Positions 31,378 through 40,188 of a DNA stretch of 64,000 nucleotides are shown here, in pieces. The number at the start of each line of letters is the position of its first letter. The first letter of the stretch is position 1. Made by a program: the position numbers and the translations under genes. A model generated the notes under the pieces. It saw only the letters and a list, made by a program, of their open reading frames with translations, did no database searches and had not been told where the DNA came from. The stretch is from Agromyces cerinus (GTDB lineage: Bacteria > Actinomycetota > Actinomycetes > Actinomycetales > Microbacteriaceae), in assembly GCF_016907835.1 (NCBI RefSeq), contig NZ_JAFBCT010000001.1, positions 372,001 through 436,000 on the forward strand, written 5' to 3'.

Positions 31378-32604
31378 ATGTTCGGCAGGCGCATCCTGAT
31401 CGCCGAGCTCGACAGCATGGCGCAGCGCGCGCGATTCGACAGCAGGGCCGACGCCACCGCGATTCGCGAGCTGACCGGCATGGTGCGCACGGCGTACCTC
31501 CTCTCCGACCGAATCGTCGTCACCGATGCCATGCTGCTCGACGGCATCTACTTCATGCACATGACGCCCGATCGCATCGCGGTCGCGCTCGGGGTGGCGC
31601 CGTACGAGCTGCCGATGACGGTGCTCAGCGGGTTCCACCGACTCGGCGACGCGCTCGAGGCCAAGCGCTCGTCGCGCGAGCAGGTCTGGCAGACCGGTGA
31701 GCGCGGTGATGTTCCCGGGTGGGCCGACCGCGTCACCTCGGCGCAGCGCCAATGGATCGAATCCGCCGAGGCGGGCGCGTTCGCCATCGAGCCCTTCGCC
31801 GATCCGGTCGAGGTCCGGGCCGATGGCGGGTTCGTGCGATCCGTTCCCGACCCCGACTGGGTCGCCGCGCTTCCGGCGGGTCCGGCCGCACTCCTGACAC
31901 AGTCCCTGACGGCGCCGTCGCGGAGTGCGTTCGAGATTGCGCGCGACAGGTCGGTCGCCGCACTCGACGGCCAGGGGGCCGCCGGCGAGCTGGAGGCGTT
32001 CGGCGCGGTCGCCGACTGGTGGCGCGGCGCCTACCTGGATGAGGTCGCCGAGCGCAACGGTGTCGACTGGATCAGATTCGACGGCGCCGCCGATTCCGCG
32101 GTCGTCCGGAACGACTCGGAGGTCTCGGGTCAGGGTCGCCGGCACTTCCTGCTCGCCGGTTCCGTGGTCGACCATGTGCGCGAGATGCCGCCTGGTGCGT
32201 TCGGTGCCGCACGGTACGCCGCACGCGCATCTCGCGAGGCGTTCATGGAGCGGCAGACACCGAGGCGGTTGCGCGGCCTCGCGTTCAGCGTGGTCGCCGG
32301 ACTCACCGCTCCGCGTCGCGGACGCGTGCTCGCGGCATCCGTGTCTCGGCTGGCCCTCGCCGCCGCCGTGGTCGTCGTGAGCCTCCCCTTCCTACCGAGC
32401 ACCCTGTGGGGCATGGAGGTGGCGTGGCTGGCCTTCGGTGCGGCGGTGGTGGCGACCGTGCCGTGGCAGGACCTCATGACGATCGCGACGTTGACGAACC
32501 CGCGGGGCGCGGCCGAACTCTCGGTCGTCGCGGCGACGCGAGTCGCTCGCGCGGGCGCGCCCGTACTCCGGCACGAACTCGACGGCGGCCGACATGGGCG
32601 CTGA
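31378..32604 (+). CDS. Unrecognised protein with a C-terminal membrane hairpin
   Basis: I do not recognise this 408-residue protein. Residues 1 to about 300 are soluble, mixed alpha/beta, with few cysteines and a repeated aromatic/acidic flavour (DWWRGAYLDEVAERNGVDWIR). Residues about 320-365 form two hydrophobic helices with a short turn, followed by a 40-residue basic tail. It has no signal peptide, so the N-terminal part is probably cytoplasmic. Its 3' end overlaps the following Nudix gene by 11 bases, so the two are likely made together. Confidence 0.75.
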   Translation: MFGRRILIAELDSMAQRARFDSRADATAIRELTGMVRTAYLLSDRIVVTDAMLLDGIYFMHMTPDRIAVALGVAPYELPMTVLSGFHRLGDALEAKRSSREQVWQTGERGDVPGWADRVTSAQRQWIESAEAGAFAIEPFADPVEVRADGGFVRSVPDPDWVAALPAGPAALLTQSLTAPSRSAFEIARDRSVAALDGQGAAGELEAFGAVADWWRGAYLDEVAERNGVDWIRFDGAADSAVVRNDSEVSGQGRRHFLLAGSVVDHVREMPPGAFGAARYAARASREAFMERQTPRRLRGLAFSVVAGLTAPRRGRVLAASVSRLALAAAVVVVSLPFLPSTLWGMEVAWLAFGAAVVATVPWQDLMTIATLTNPRGAAELSVVAATRVARAGAPVLRHELDGGRHGR

Positions 32605-33187
32605 CCGCGAACGCGTCTATCACTGGAACGGGCCGCCCGAGATCGAGCTCTGGCGCGAGCCGGTCCGTCTGGCGACCGGCCTCGAGTACACGGCGCACGC
32701 GCTTCGCGTGCAGGGCGGCCGGCCCGGAGTCGTCGTCATCGCCCGCAGCGGTGACGACCTCCTCTTCGTGCAGACGGAACGACCCGCGGTCGGCGGTCGG
32801 CTGCTCGAGCTGCCGCGCGGGTTCGGCGAGGCGGATCCCGCCGATCCGAGCGCACCCGTCTCGGACGCGCTTCGCGAACTGGCCGAAGAGACCGGACTGC
32901 GCGCGCGGGACGCCCGCGTCCTCGGCAGCTACGTGACCGACTCCTCCATCCTCCCCGGAGCGGTCGTCGTCGTCGCATGCGTCGTCGACGAGCGTCGCCC
33001 CTCCGGGCCGACCGATCGGGAGACGGAACGGGCCGTCTGGGTCCCTCGCACCGGCATCGCGCGCATGGTGGTGAGCGGAGCGCTTCGGGACGCCCACACG
33101 CTCAGCGCGCTCGCGATGCTTCAGGCCGACGAGACGACGCACCGCCTGCGTCACCCTCGGTTCGGTCGCGCGGAACGGGAGGAGTAG
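32594..33187 (+). CDS. Nudix hydrolase with extended Nudix-box loop
   Basis: This 197-residue enzyme has LELPRGFGEADPADPSAPV followed by SDALRELAEETGL: the RELxEETG half of the Nudix box is intact, but the loop between the first Glu and REL is about seven residues longer than in the consensus. A central VVVACVVDERR strand and ETERAVWVP follow, as in ADP-ribose-type Nudix enzymes. It starts with ATG 32594 inside the preceding gene. The substrate is unknown. Confidence 0.82.
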   Translation: MGADRERVYHWNGPPEIELWREPVRLATGLEYTAHALRVQGGRPGVVVIARSGDDLLFVQTERPAVGGRLLELPRGFGEADPADPSAPVSDALRELAEETGLRARDARVLGSYVTDSSILPGAVVVVACVVDERRPSGPTDRETERAVWVPRTGIARMVVSGALRDAHTLSALAMLQADETTHRLRHPRFGRAEREE

Positions 33188-33206
33188 CATGGAACTTGGC
33201 CCAACT

Positions 33207-33224
33207 TATCTTGACGTCGAGATT
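33207..33224. promoter_or_regulatory. Palindromic operator upstream of sucC (MarR-type pattern)
   Basis: tatcttgacgtcgagatt is an imperfect 18-base palindrome of half-site TATCTCGA, 73 bases before the sucC start. A closely similar site lies at 63933-63950 (14 of 18 bases match). The TATCTNGA-type palindrome is typical of MarR-family operators; in Streptomyces the MarR protein TamR controls TCA-cycle genes. The regulator here is inference. Confidence 0.6.
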
Positions 33225-33296
33225 CTTCGGCGGGCTGGGCCGACACCCACCAGCCCCTGTGCGCTCTCGCGCGTGCGGATCGATTGGAAGTAGAGC

Positions 33297-34463
33297 GTGG
33301 ATCTTTACGAGTACCAGGCCAGAGACCTGTTCGAGCAGTACGGCGTCCCCGTGCTCCCGGGCATCGTCGCCGACACCGCCGATGAGGTGCGCGCGGCCGC
33401 CGAGAAGCTCGGCGGCGTCGTGGTCGTCAAGGCCCAGGTGAAGACGGGCGGCCGCGGCAAGGCCGGCGGCGTCAAGGTCGCGAAGAACCCCGACGAGGCG
33501 TACGAGGCCGCGCAGGCGATCCTCGGTCTCGACATCAAGGGCCATGTCGTCAAGCGCGTCATGGTCGCCGGCGGCGCACGCATCGCGCAGGAGTTCTACT
33601 TCTCGGTGCTGCTCGACCGGGCCAACCGCTCCTACCTGTCGCTCACGAGCGTCGAGGGCGGCATGGAGATCGAGCAGCTCGCCGTCGAGAAGCCCGAGGC
33701 ACTCGCGCGCATCGAGGTCGACCCGATCGCCGGCATCGATCTCGCGAAGGCCCGTGAGATCGCCGTCGCCGCGAACTTCCCGGCCGAGCTCGTCGACAAG
33801 GTCGCCGACGTCTTCGTGAAGCTCTACGAGGTCTACAAGGGCGAAGACGCCACGCTCGTCGAGGTCAACCCGCTGATCCTCGACGAAGACGGCAACGTCA
33901 TCGCCCTCGACGGCAAGGTCACCCTCGACGAGAACGCCGAGTTCCGTCACGCGAACCACGCGCTCCTCGAGGACAAGGCCGCGGCCGACCCGCTCGAGGC
34001 CGCCGCGAAGGAGCTCGACCTCAACTACGTGAAGCTCGACGGCGAGGTCGGCATCATCGGCAACGGCGCGGGCCTCGTCATGTCGACGCTCGATGTCGTC
34101 GCGTACGCCGGTGAGAACCACGGCGGCGTCAAGCCCGCCAACTTCCTCGACATCGGCGGCGGAGCCTCGGCGGAGGTCATGGCCAACGGCCTCGGCATCA
34201 TCCTCGGCGACCCGCAGGTCAAGAGCGTGTTCGTGAACGTCTTCGGCGGCATCACGGCGTGCGACCAGGTCGCCAAGGGCATCGTGGGCGCGCTCGCCGA
34301 GCTCGGCTCGGCCGCGAACAAGCCCCTCGTCGTGCGCCTCGACGGCAACAACGTCGACGAGGGTCGCCGCATCCTCGCGGAGGCCGCGCACCCGCTCGTG
34401 ACCCTCGCCGAGAACATGGACCAGGGCGCCGACAAGGCCGCCGAGCTGGCGAACGCCGCGTAA
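33297..34463 (+). CDS. sucC: Succinyl-CoA synthetase beta subunit (ADP-forming)
   Basis: This 388-residue subunit of the TCA-cycle enzyme converts succinyl-CoA to succinate with ATP synthesis. It opens [22 protein letters not shown], has the ATP-grasp region ([18 protein letters not shown]), [14 protein letters not shown] for metal binding, and the CoA-ligase domain [13 protein letters not shown]...FLDIGGGAS. The start is GTG at 33297 behind a purine-rich stretch. It is 15 bases upstream of sucD. A palindromic operator precedes it. Confidence 0.97.
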   Translation: MDLYEYQARDLFEQYGVPVLPGIVADTADEVRAAAEKLGGVVVVKAQVKTGGRGKAGGVKVAKNPDEAYEAAQAILGLDIKGHVVKRVMVAGGARIAQEFYFSVLLDRANRSYLSLTSVEGGMEIEQLAVEKPEALARIEVDPIAGIDLAKAREIAVAANFPAELVDKVADVFVKLYEVYKGEDATLVEVNPLILDEDGNVIALDGKVTLDENAEFRHANHALLEDKAAADPLEAAAKELDLNYVKLDGEVGIIGNGAGLVMSTLDVVAYAGENHGGVKPANFLDIGGGASAEVMANGLGIILGDPQVKSVFVNVFGGITACDQVAKGIVGALAELGSAANKPLVVRLDGNNVDEGRRILAEAAHPLVTLAENMDQGADKAAELANAA

Positions 34464-35381
<918 letters not shown>

Positions 35382-35387
35382 GCCACG

Positions 35388-35409
35388 AGCGGATGTCGCG
35401 ACATCCGCT
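35388..35409. repeat. Hairpin with the cggatgtcgcgacatccg palindrome after sucD
   Basis: A nine-base perfect stem (35388-35396 with 35401-35409) around cgcg lies seven bases after the sucD stop. It contains one of the six related 18-base palindromes in the window. Confidence 0.65.
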
Positions 35410-35417
35410 GTTCACAT

Positions 35418-35454
35418 GAAGCTGCCCCGCCGGGAACTCCGGCGGGGCAGCTTC
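35418..35454. terminator. Bidirectional terminator between sucD and the secreted-protein gene
   Basis: A perfect 16-base stem (35418-35433 with 35439-35454) with a five-base loop is followed by gttcattc. It serves sucD and, from the other strand, the convergent gene. Confidence 0.88.
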
Positions 35455-35475
35455 GTTCATTCGCTCCTGTTCAGG

Positions 35476-36864
35476 TCACGGGTCGATGACGACCACGCAG
35501 GTGTACGTGCCCGGCTGGAGGTCGGGGATCGTGACACTCGGGTCGTCGACCTGGTCGGTGATGCCGTCCTTGGAGCCGATCTCGTTGGGCGGATCGGCCG
35601 AGTCGGTGCACTCTATGCTCGAGAACGTGCCGCCGTCGACCTGTGAGTCGACGCTGACCGTGAGGTTGGTCAGTGGCACATTGACGAACGTGACGGGTGT
35701 CGCGGTCTCGCAATCAGTGTCCTCAGCGACGGTCGCGTTCTGCGTGCCCGAGGGGGTCGCCACGTAGCCCGTGGGGATCGTCTCGGTCACCGTGTAGACA
35801 CCGGACTCGAGGCCCTCCACGCAGGCCGCACCGTCCCCGTCCGTGATGGCCACGATGTTCTCGGTCAGGCCGTTGCCGCTGATCGTGAACGTCTGGTCCG
35901 CGTGCGGGTGGTTCTCGCCCAGGCCGTCGGCAGCGTGCTTCCGGTCCTTCTGGATCACGAGGGCGCCGCAGTTGTTGAGGCCGGTCGCAGTCGGGGCGAT
36001 GAAGTCCTTCAGCGCTGCAGTGAACGAGTCGGAGGAGCGGCTCTTCAGGTACGCGCTTCCGAATGCGACGCAGCCTTCTCCGCCGAGTGCATCGAAGTCC
36101 ACAGTGGCTTCACCGAAGGTGCGTGCCGAGATGGGCCCGAGCCCGTCGGAGTCGGCCGCGGGGATCGCAGTCGTGTTGATCGATCCGGTTGCGAGCCCCT
36201 GTGCGGTCAGGTTGACCCGGTCGCCCCAGCAGGGCGTCGAGTTCGAGGCCTCGCACTGGTTGCCGGAGCCCGAGGCGACCCAGGTCGAGAGGAACAGCTG
36301 CGGGTTGGTGCCGCCCTGCGTCAGGTCGTACTGGATCAGGAGATCGCCGGCGGTGCGCACGGGTGTGATGCCGTTGGCCGACGGGGTCTCGGACTTGTTG
36401 AACTCGAAGTCCATGTTCGTCGTGCCGCTCGGCTCCTGGACGCGGTGCCAGTAGAGGTGCAGGAAGTCGCCGGCGGCCGCTTCCTCGAGGTAGAGGCCGA
36501 AGTTCAGCAGGTCGCTCTTGTTGGGCGGGATGCTGCCGTCGACGACCGTCGGAACCGCGGTGTCCTCCTTCGAGCCCTGGCCGAACGAGTCGTCGCCGCC
36601 GCCGCTGAGCTTGTCAGCCTTCCGGACCTGGTCGACGCTCGCCCAGTCGATCGACGGTGCGGGGTCGTCCACCTTGAGGTTCGCGTTGGTGTCGATCTCG
36701 AAGTTGCTGCCGGGCAGGCTCACTTCGGGGTGGGCGGCCGAGGCCGGGCCGGCGACGAGCGCCGTGATCGTGAGCGCACCGATTCCGGCGACCGCGGTGA
36801 GGTGCGTCCAGCGCCGGCGCGGCGGGGTTCCGGTGCTGAGGGTCGGGTTGTTGTTGAGCGGCAT
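35476..36864 (-). CDS. Secreted surface-type protein with prealbumin-like C-terminal repeats (short paralogue)
   Basis: This 462-residue protein has a twin-Arg-containing Sec-type signal peptide (RRRWTHLTAVAGIGALTITALVAGPASA), a 280-residue domain shared with its neighbour (SNFEIDTNANLKVDDPAP, GQGSKEDTAVPTVVDGS, WHRVQEPSGTTNMDFEFN, AYLKSRSSDSF), then two beta-sandwich segments of SpaA/prealbumin type. There is no LPXTG or C-terminal helix, so it is released or loosely bound; it ends CVVVIDP. ATG 36864 follows ggagg. Function is unknown; an adhesin-like or matrix role is a guess. Confidence 0.82.
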   Translation of the reverse strand: MPLNNNPTLSTGTPPRRRWTHLTAVAGIGALTITALVAGPASAAHPEVSLPGSNFEIDTNANLKVDDPAPSIDWASVDQVRKADKLSGGGDDSFGQGSKEDTAVPTVVDGSIPPNKSDLLNFGLYLEEAAAGDFLHLYWHRVQEPSGTTNMDFEFNKSETPSANGITPVRTAGDLLIQYDLTQGGTNPQLFLSTWVASGSGNQCEASNSTPCWGDRVNLTAQGLATGSINTTAIPAADSDGLGPISARTFGEATVDFDALGGEGCVAFGSAYLKSRSSDSFTAALKDFIAPTATGLNNCGALVIQKDRKHAADGLGENHPHADQTFTISGNGLTENIVAITDGDGAACVEGLESGVYTVTETIPTGYVATPSGTQNATVAEDTDCETATPVTFVNVPLTNLTVSVDSQVDGGTFSSIECTDSADPPNEIGSKDGITDQVDDPSVTIPDLQPGTYTCVVVIDP

Positions 36865-37088
36865 GACCGCCTCCTGTTTCGCAGGTCATCCGGTTCGGTC
36901 GAATCGGATGGGTCCTCTGCGGGCGAGGTGGCGAATTGGCGGAGCGGTAGGGCGCGATCGTCGCATTCGTGCGGCCGCGCGCCGGGGTACTCGACGGCGA
37001 CCCCATCGGGCTCGAGAGGAGTCTCACGCTGCCTGAACGGTACACCCGTGCGCACTCGGCGGTCACAAATCGTGAGGATAACTCATGA
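36865..37088. other. Long upstream region of the short secreted paralogue
   Basis: This stretch and the following motif form the 5' region of the minus-strand gene at 35476-36864. It contains agaggagt (37015-37022) and tacacccg, both repeated with similar spacing upstream of the longer paralogue. I see no gene in it. Confidence 0.5.
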
Positions 37089-37103
37089 CCCCAAAATGGG
37101 GGG
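37089..37103. promoter_or_regulatory. CCCCAAAATGGGG element upstream of the short paralogue
   Basis: CCCC, AAAAT, GGGG is a small inverted repeat about 230 bases before the start codon. A related element (ccctccaaaacaggggg, 39483-39499) lies about 250 bases before the start of the long paralogue. Shared position and sequence suggest a common regulator. Confidence 0.4.
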
Positions 37104-37112
37104 AGCCGACAC

Positions 37113-37147
37113 GGAGGGCCCCGTCGGCGATGCCGGCGGGGCCCTCC
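37113..37147 (-). terminator. Terminator of the long secreted paralogue
   Basis: A 16-base stem with one G-U pair and a three-base loop lies 57 bases past the stop of the upstream minus-strand gene. It makes the two paralogues separate transcripts. Confidence 0.82.
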
Positions 37148-37203
37148 TGTCTCAGATGCGGTCGGGCGGATGCCTCCGCCCGGTCACGGGTCGCTCCTCT
37201 CGA

Positions 37204-39237
37204 TCACGGGTCGATCACGATGGTGCAGACCACGGTCCGCGGCTGCAGATCGGTGATCGTCACGCTCGGGTCGGTCACGCCGTCGGTGAGCAGCACCTCG
37301 TCGGAGCCGTCGACATCGCACGAGATGCTCGAGAACGTGCCGCCGTCGACCTGAGAGTCGACCGAGACCGTGAGGTCCGTCAGCGGCATGTTCTTGAACG
37401 ACACCGTCGCGTCGGAGGTGACCGTGTCGCAGTCGCCATCGCTCTCGACGACCGTCGCCTCCTGATCGTTGTCGCCGACCAGGACGTAGCCCTCGGGCAC
37501 GGTCTCGGTGACGATGTACGGGTCGTCGAAGAACGCGCTCACGACGAGGCCGGACACGCAGGCGATGCCGTTCTCATCGGTCTGCACCGTCCTGGCTTCC
37601 GCCAGGCCGCCGCCGGTGACGGTGAACGTGACGCCCGGATGGGCGTAGTCGCCCGAGCCGAGCTCCGCGTGCTTGCGGGTCTTCACGATCTTGATCGCGC
37701 CGACCTCGCGGGTGTTGATGAAGGTGCAGGTCACGGTCTCACCTGCGGAGACGCCGATCGCTCCGACATCGGAGCCGTCATCGCATGTCGCCGATTGGAG
37801 GTTCCAGTTGTCGGGCACCGTCTCGGCGACGTCATACGATCCAGGTGTCAGGTCCCCGAACGTCGTCGAGTCCTTGCCGTCCTCTCCCGGTTCCGTCGTG
37901 GTGAGCGTGAACGCAGCGGGCGTCAGCGTCTCCGACGTGAAGTCGAACGCGCCGGCTCCGTCAGCCGTGACCTTCTCGATGATGATCGTGCCGCGCGGGC
38001 GGTTCGTGAACGTGCAGTCCACCGTGTCGGCCGCACTCGCGAGGTTGAACGAGAGGCTGCTGTTGGCGAGGTCGGTCGTCACGTTCGCGCCGGCCGAGCT
38101 GGCACTGCAGTCGATGCTCAACAGATCCCATCCGGTCGGCGGCTGGTCCTCGGAGACCGTGCCGACCTGGCCCGTCAGAACACCGGGAATGACCTTCACG
38201 CCGTCATCCGTCAGGTTGAACGTGTTCGGCACGACCGGTGACGTGGTGAACGACTTCGTGAAGCCGAACGACGTCACGTTGGGGTCCTCGTCGGGGAGCG
38301 TCTGCTTGCGGATCGTGACCGAGCCGCAGTTCGAGATGTTCGTCGGCGCCGGTGCGATGAAGTCCTTCATCGCGGCCGAGAACGAGTCGGAGGACCGGCT
38401 CTTCAGGTACGCGCTGCCGAACGAGACGCACGATCCCAACCCGCCGGTGAGGGCGGTGAAGTTCACGGATGCCTCGCCGAACGTGCGAGCCGAGATCGAC
38501 CCGAGGCCGTCAGCGGCACCGGCGGCGATCGGCGTCGTGTTGATCGAACCGGTCGCGAAACCCGCCGACGTGAGGTTGGTGCGCGTGCTCCAACACGGAA
38601 CCGCGTTGCTCGCCGCGCACTGGCTGCCTGCACCCGCCGTGACCCAGCGCGAGACGAAGAGCACGGGGTTCGTGCCGCCCTGCGAGAGGTCGTACTGGAT
38701 GAGCAGGTCGCCCGCCGTGCGGACCGGCGTCACGTTGTTGCCCGAGATGGTCGGCGACTGGTTGAACTCGAAGTCCATGTTCGTCGTGCCGCTGGGGTCC
38801 TGCACGCGGTGCCAGAACATGTGGAGGTACTTGGTACTCCCGACGGTCTCGAGATACGTGCCGAAGTTCTTCAGGTCGCTCTTGTTCGGCGGGATGCTCC
38901 CGTCGACGACCGAGGGCACCGGGGTGTCCTCCTTCGAGCCCTGGCCGAACGAGTCGTCACCCGATCCGGTCGCCAGATCCGCCTTGCGGTTCTCGGTGAC
39001 GCCCGCCCAGTCGATCGACGGTGCCGGGTCGTCCACCACGAGGTTCGCGTTGGTGTCGATCTCGAAGTTGCTGCCGGTCAGACTCACCTCGGGATGGGAC
39101 GCCTGGGCGGGTCCGGCCGCGATCACGCCGGTCAGCACCAGGGCGCCGGCGGCCGAGGCCGCGACGACGCGCATGGGCTTGCGTACAGGGTGATCCGGGG
39201 GGATGGAGCTTGGCAGGGTGTGGTCGCGTCGAAACAT
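37204..39237 (-). CDS. Secreted surface-type protein with prealbumin-like repeats (long paralogue)
   Basis: This 677-residue protein is built like its neighbour: signal peptide ending GPAQA, the same 280-residue domain (SNFEIDTNANLVVDDPAP, SSDSFSAAMKDFIAP), then four Cys-containing beta-sandwich segments. Two of these (VTIRKQ...CTFTNRP and GTIIIEKVT...CTFINTR) are absent from the short copy. The last 130 residues again match and it ends CTIVIDP. There is no cell-wall anchor. ATG 39237 is five bases after ggagg; a start at 39264 is less well placed. Function unknown. Confidence 0.83.
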   Translation of the reverse strand: MFRRDHTLPSSIPPDHPVRKPMRVVAASAAGALVLTGVIAAGPAQASHPEVSLTGSNFEIDTNANLVVDDPAPSIDWAGVTENRKADLATGSGDDSFGQGSKEDTPVPSVVDGSIPPNKSDLKNFGTYLETVGSTKYLHMFWHRVQDPSGTTNMDFEFNQSPTISGNNVTPVRTAGDLLIQYDLSQGGTNPVLFVSRWVTAGAGSQCAASNAVPCWSTRTNLTSAGFATGSINTTPIAAGAADGLGSISARTFGEASVNFTALTGGLGSCVSFGSAYLKSRSSDSFSAAMKDFIAPAPTNISNCGSVTIRKQTLPDEDPNVTSFGFTKSFTTSPVVPNTFNLTDDGVKVIPGVLTGQVGTVSEDQPPTGWDLLSIDCSASSAGANVTTDLANSSLSFNLASAADTVDCTFTNRPRGTIIIEKVTADGAGAFDFTSETLTPAAFTLTTTEPGEDGKDSTTFGDLTPGSYDVAETVPDNWNLQSATCDDGSDVGAIGVSAGETVTCTFINTREVGAIKIVKTRKHAELGSGDYAHPGVTFTVTGGGLAEARTVQTDENGIACVSGLVVSAFFDDPYIVTETVPEGYVLVGDNDQEATVVESDGDCDTVTSDATVSFKNMPLTDLTVSVDSQVDGGTFSSISCDVDGSDEVLLTDGVTDPSVTITDLQPRTVVCTIVIDP

Positions 39238-39578
39238 CGTCGCCTCCGTTGGGGGGTGTTGCAAACTTCCGATCGGTCGGGATGGCCGATCGGGTCCCCT
39301 GCAGGTGGTGATGGGCGGCGGTGTGCCGGCGCGCGGGAAGCGCGTAAGTGCCTGTCGTCAGTCCGGCCGCCTCGGGTAAGCGACGACCGGCAGCATCAAG
39401 ACCCGAAGAGGAGTCCTACGCTTTTCACGCGCAGGCTACACCCGGCGAAGTTTCGCCCGGAAGCAGACATGATGAATCCTCACCCTCCAAAACAGGGGGT
39501 CCCCTTGAAGGGGTGACAGGGTGGGCGAAACCCGAGCACGCGTTCCGCCAGGCAGGGCTCCCGTGCCAGAGTGGAGGG
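39238..39578. other. Divergent intergenic region with regulatory repeats
   Basis: This stretch is upstream of the long secreted paralogue (-) and the 175-residue membrane protein (+). It holds agaggagt (39407-39414), ctacacccg, the ccctccaaaacaggggg element (39483-39499) and a perfect stem cccctt-g-aagggg (39501-39513). I see no gene. Confidence 0.5.
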
Positions 39579-40106
39579 ATGAGCGAGCAGCAGTCGTCGG
39601 CGAAGGGGATGAGCCAGGCCCACCGGATCGTGCGGGCCACCTTCGTCACCGAGGAATCCGTCTACGGTGTGCTGCTCGTCTCGGGCATGATCGTCGCCTC
39701 GGGCGGTCACGGCGAGAGCTCGTGGCGCGTGTTCTGGAGCGTCGCGGTCACCGTCGTCGTCTTCTGGGCGGCGCACGTCTATGCGGGCACCGTCGCCCAT
39801 CACGGTCTCGACCATGATCGGGTGGTGGGCCTGAAGGAGTCCTTCGGCATCGCCCTGTTGCGTTCGCGCGGTCTCCTGCTTTCCGCGACGATCCCGCTGT
39901 TCATCCTGCTCCTCGGCGCGACCCGGGCGATCCCCGACCCCGTGGCGATCTGGACGGCACTTTGGGCGGGAGTCGTCGTGCTCGCGGTGCTCGGGTACAT
40001 CGCCTTCCACCGTCGCGGTGCGTCGTGGCCGGTGAAGGTCGCCGGCTCCCTCATCACCGCCATGTTCGGCGTCGCCCTGATCGTGCTGAAGGCCGTCATC
40101 CACTGA
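39579..40106 (+). CDS. Integral membrane protein of unknown function
   Basis: This 175-residue protein has about five hydrophobic helices (near residues 29-42, 50-68, 97-115, 124-143 and 153-171) and His-rich loops (YAGTVAHHGLDHDR). I do not recognise the family. The ATG at 39579 directly follows a ggaggg stretch; a second ATG at 39609 is possible. It lies between the secreted paralogues and two further membrane proteins on the same strand. Confidence 0.75.
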   Translation: MSEQQSSAKGMSQAHRIVRATFVTEESVYGVLLVSGMIVASGGHGESSWRVFWSVAVTVVVFWAAHVYAGTVAHHGLDHDRVVGLKESFGIALLRSRGLLLSATIPLFILLLGATRAIPDPVAIWTALWAGVVVLAVLGYIAFHRRGASWPVKVAGSLITAMFGVALIVLKAVIH

Positions 40107-40188
40107 GCGGCGCGACACGACCCATTCATGCGGACGAGACGATGTGCGCGCCCACGAGCAGCGCTATGGTCGTGGGCAGGGGTGCCTG

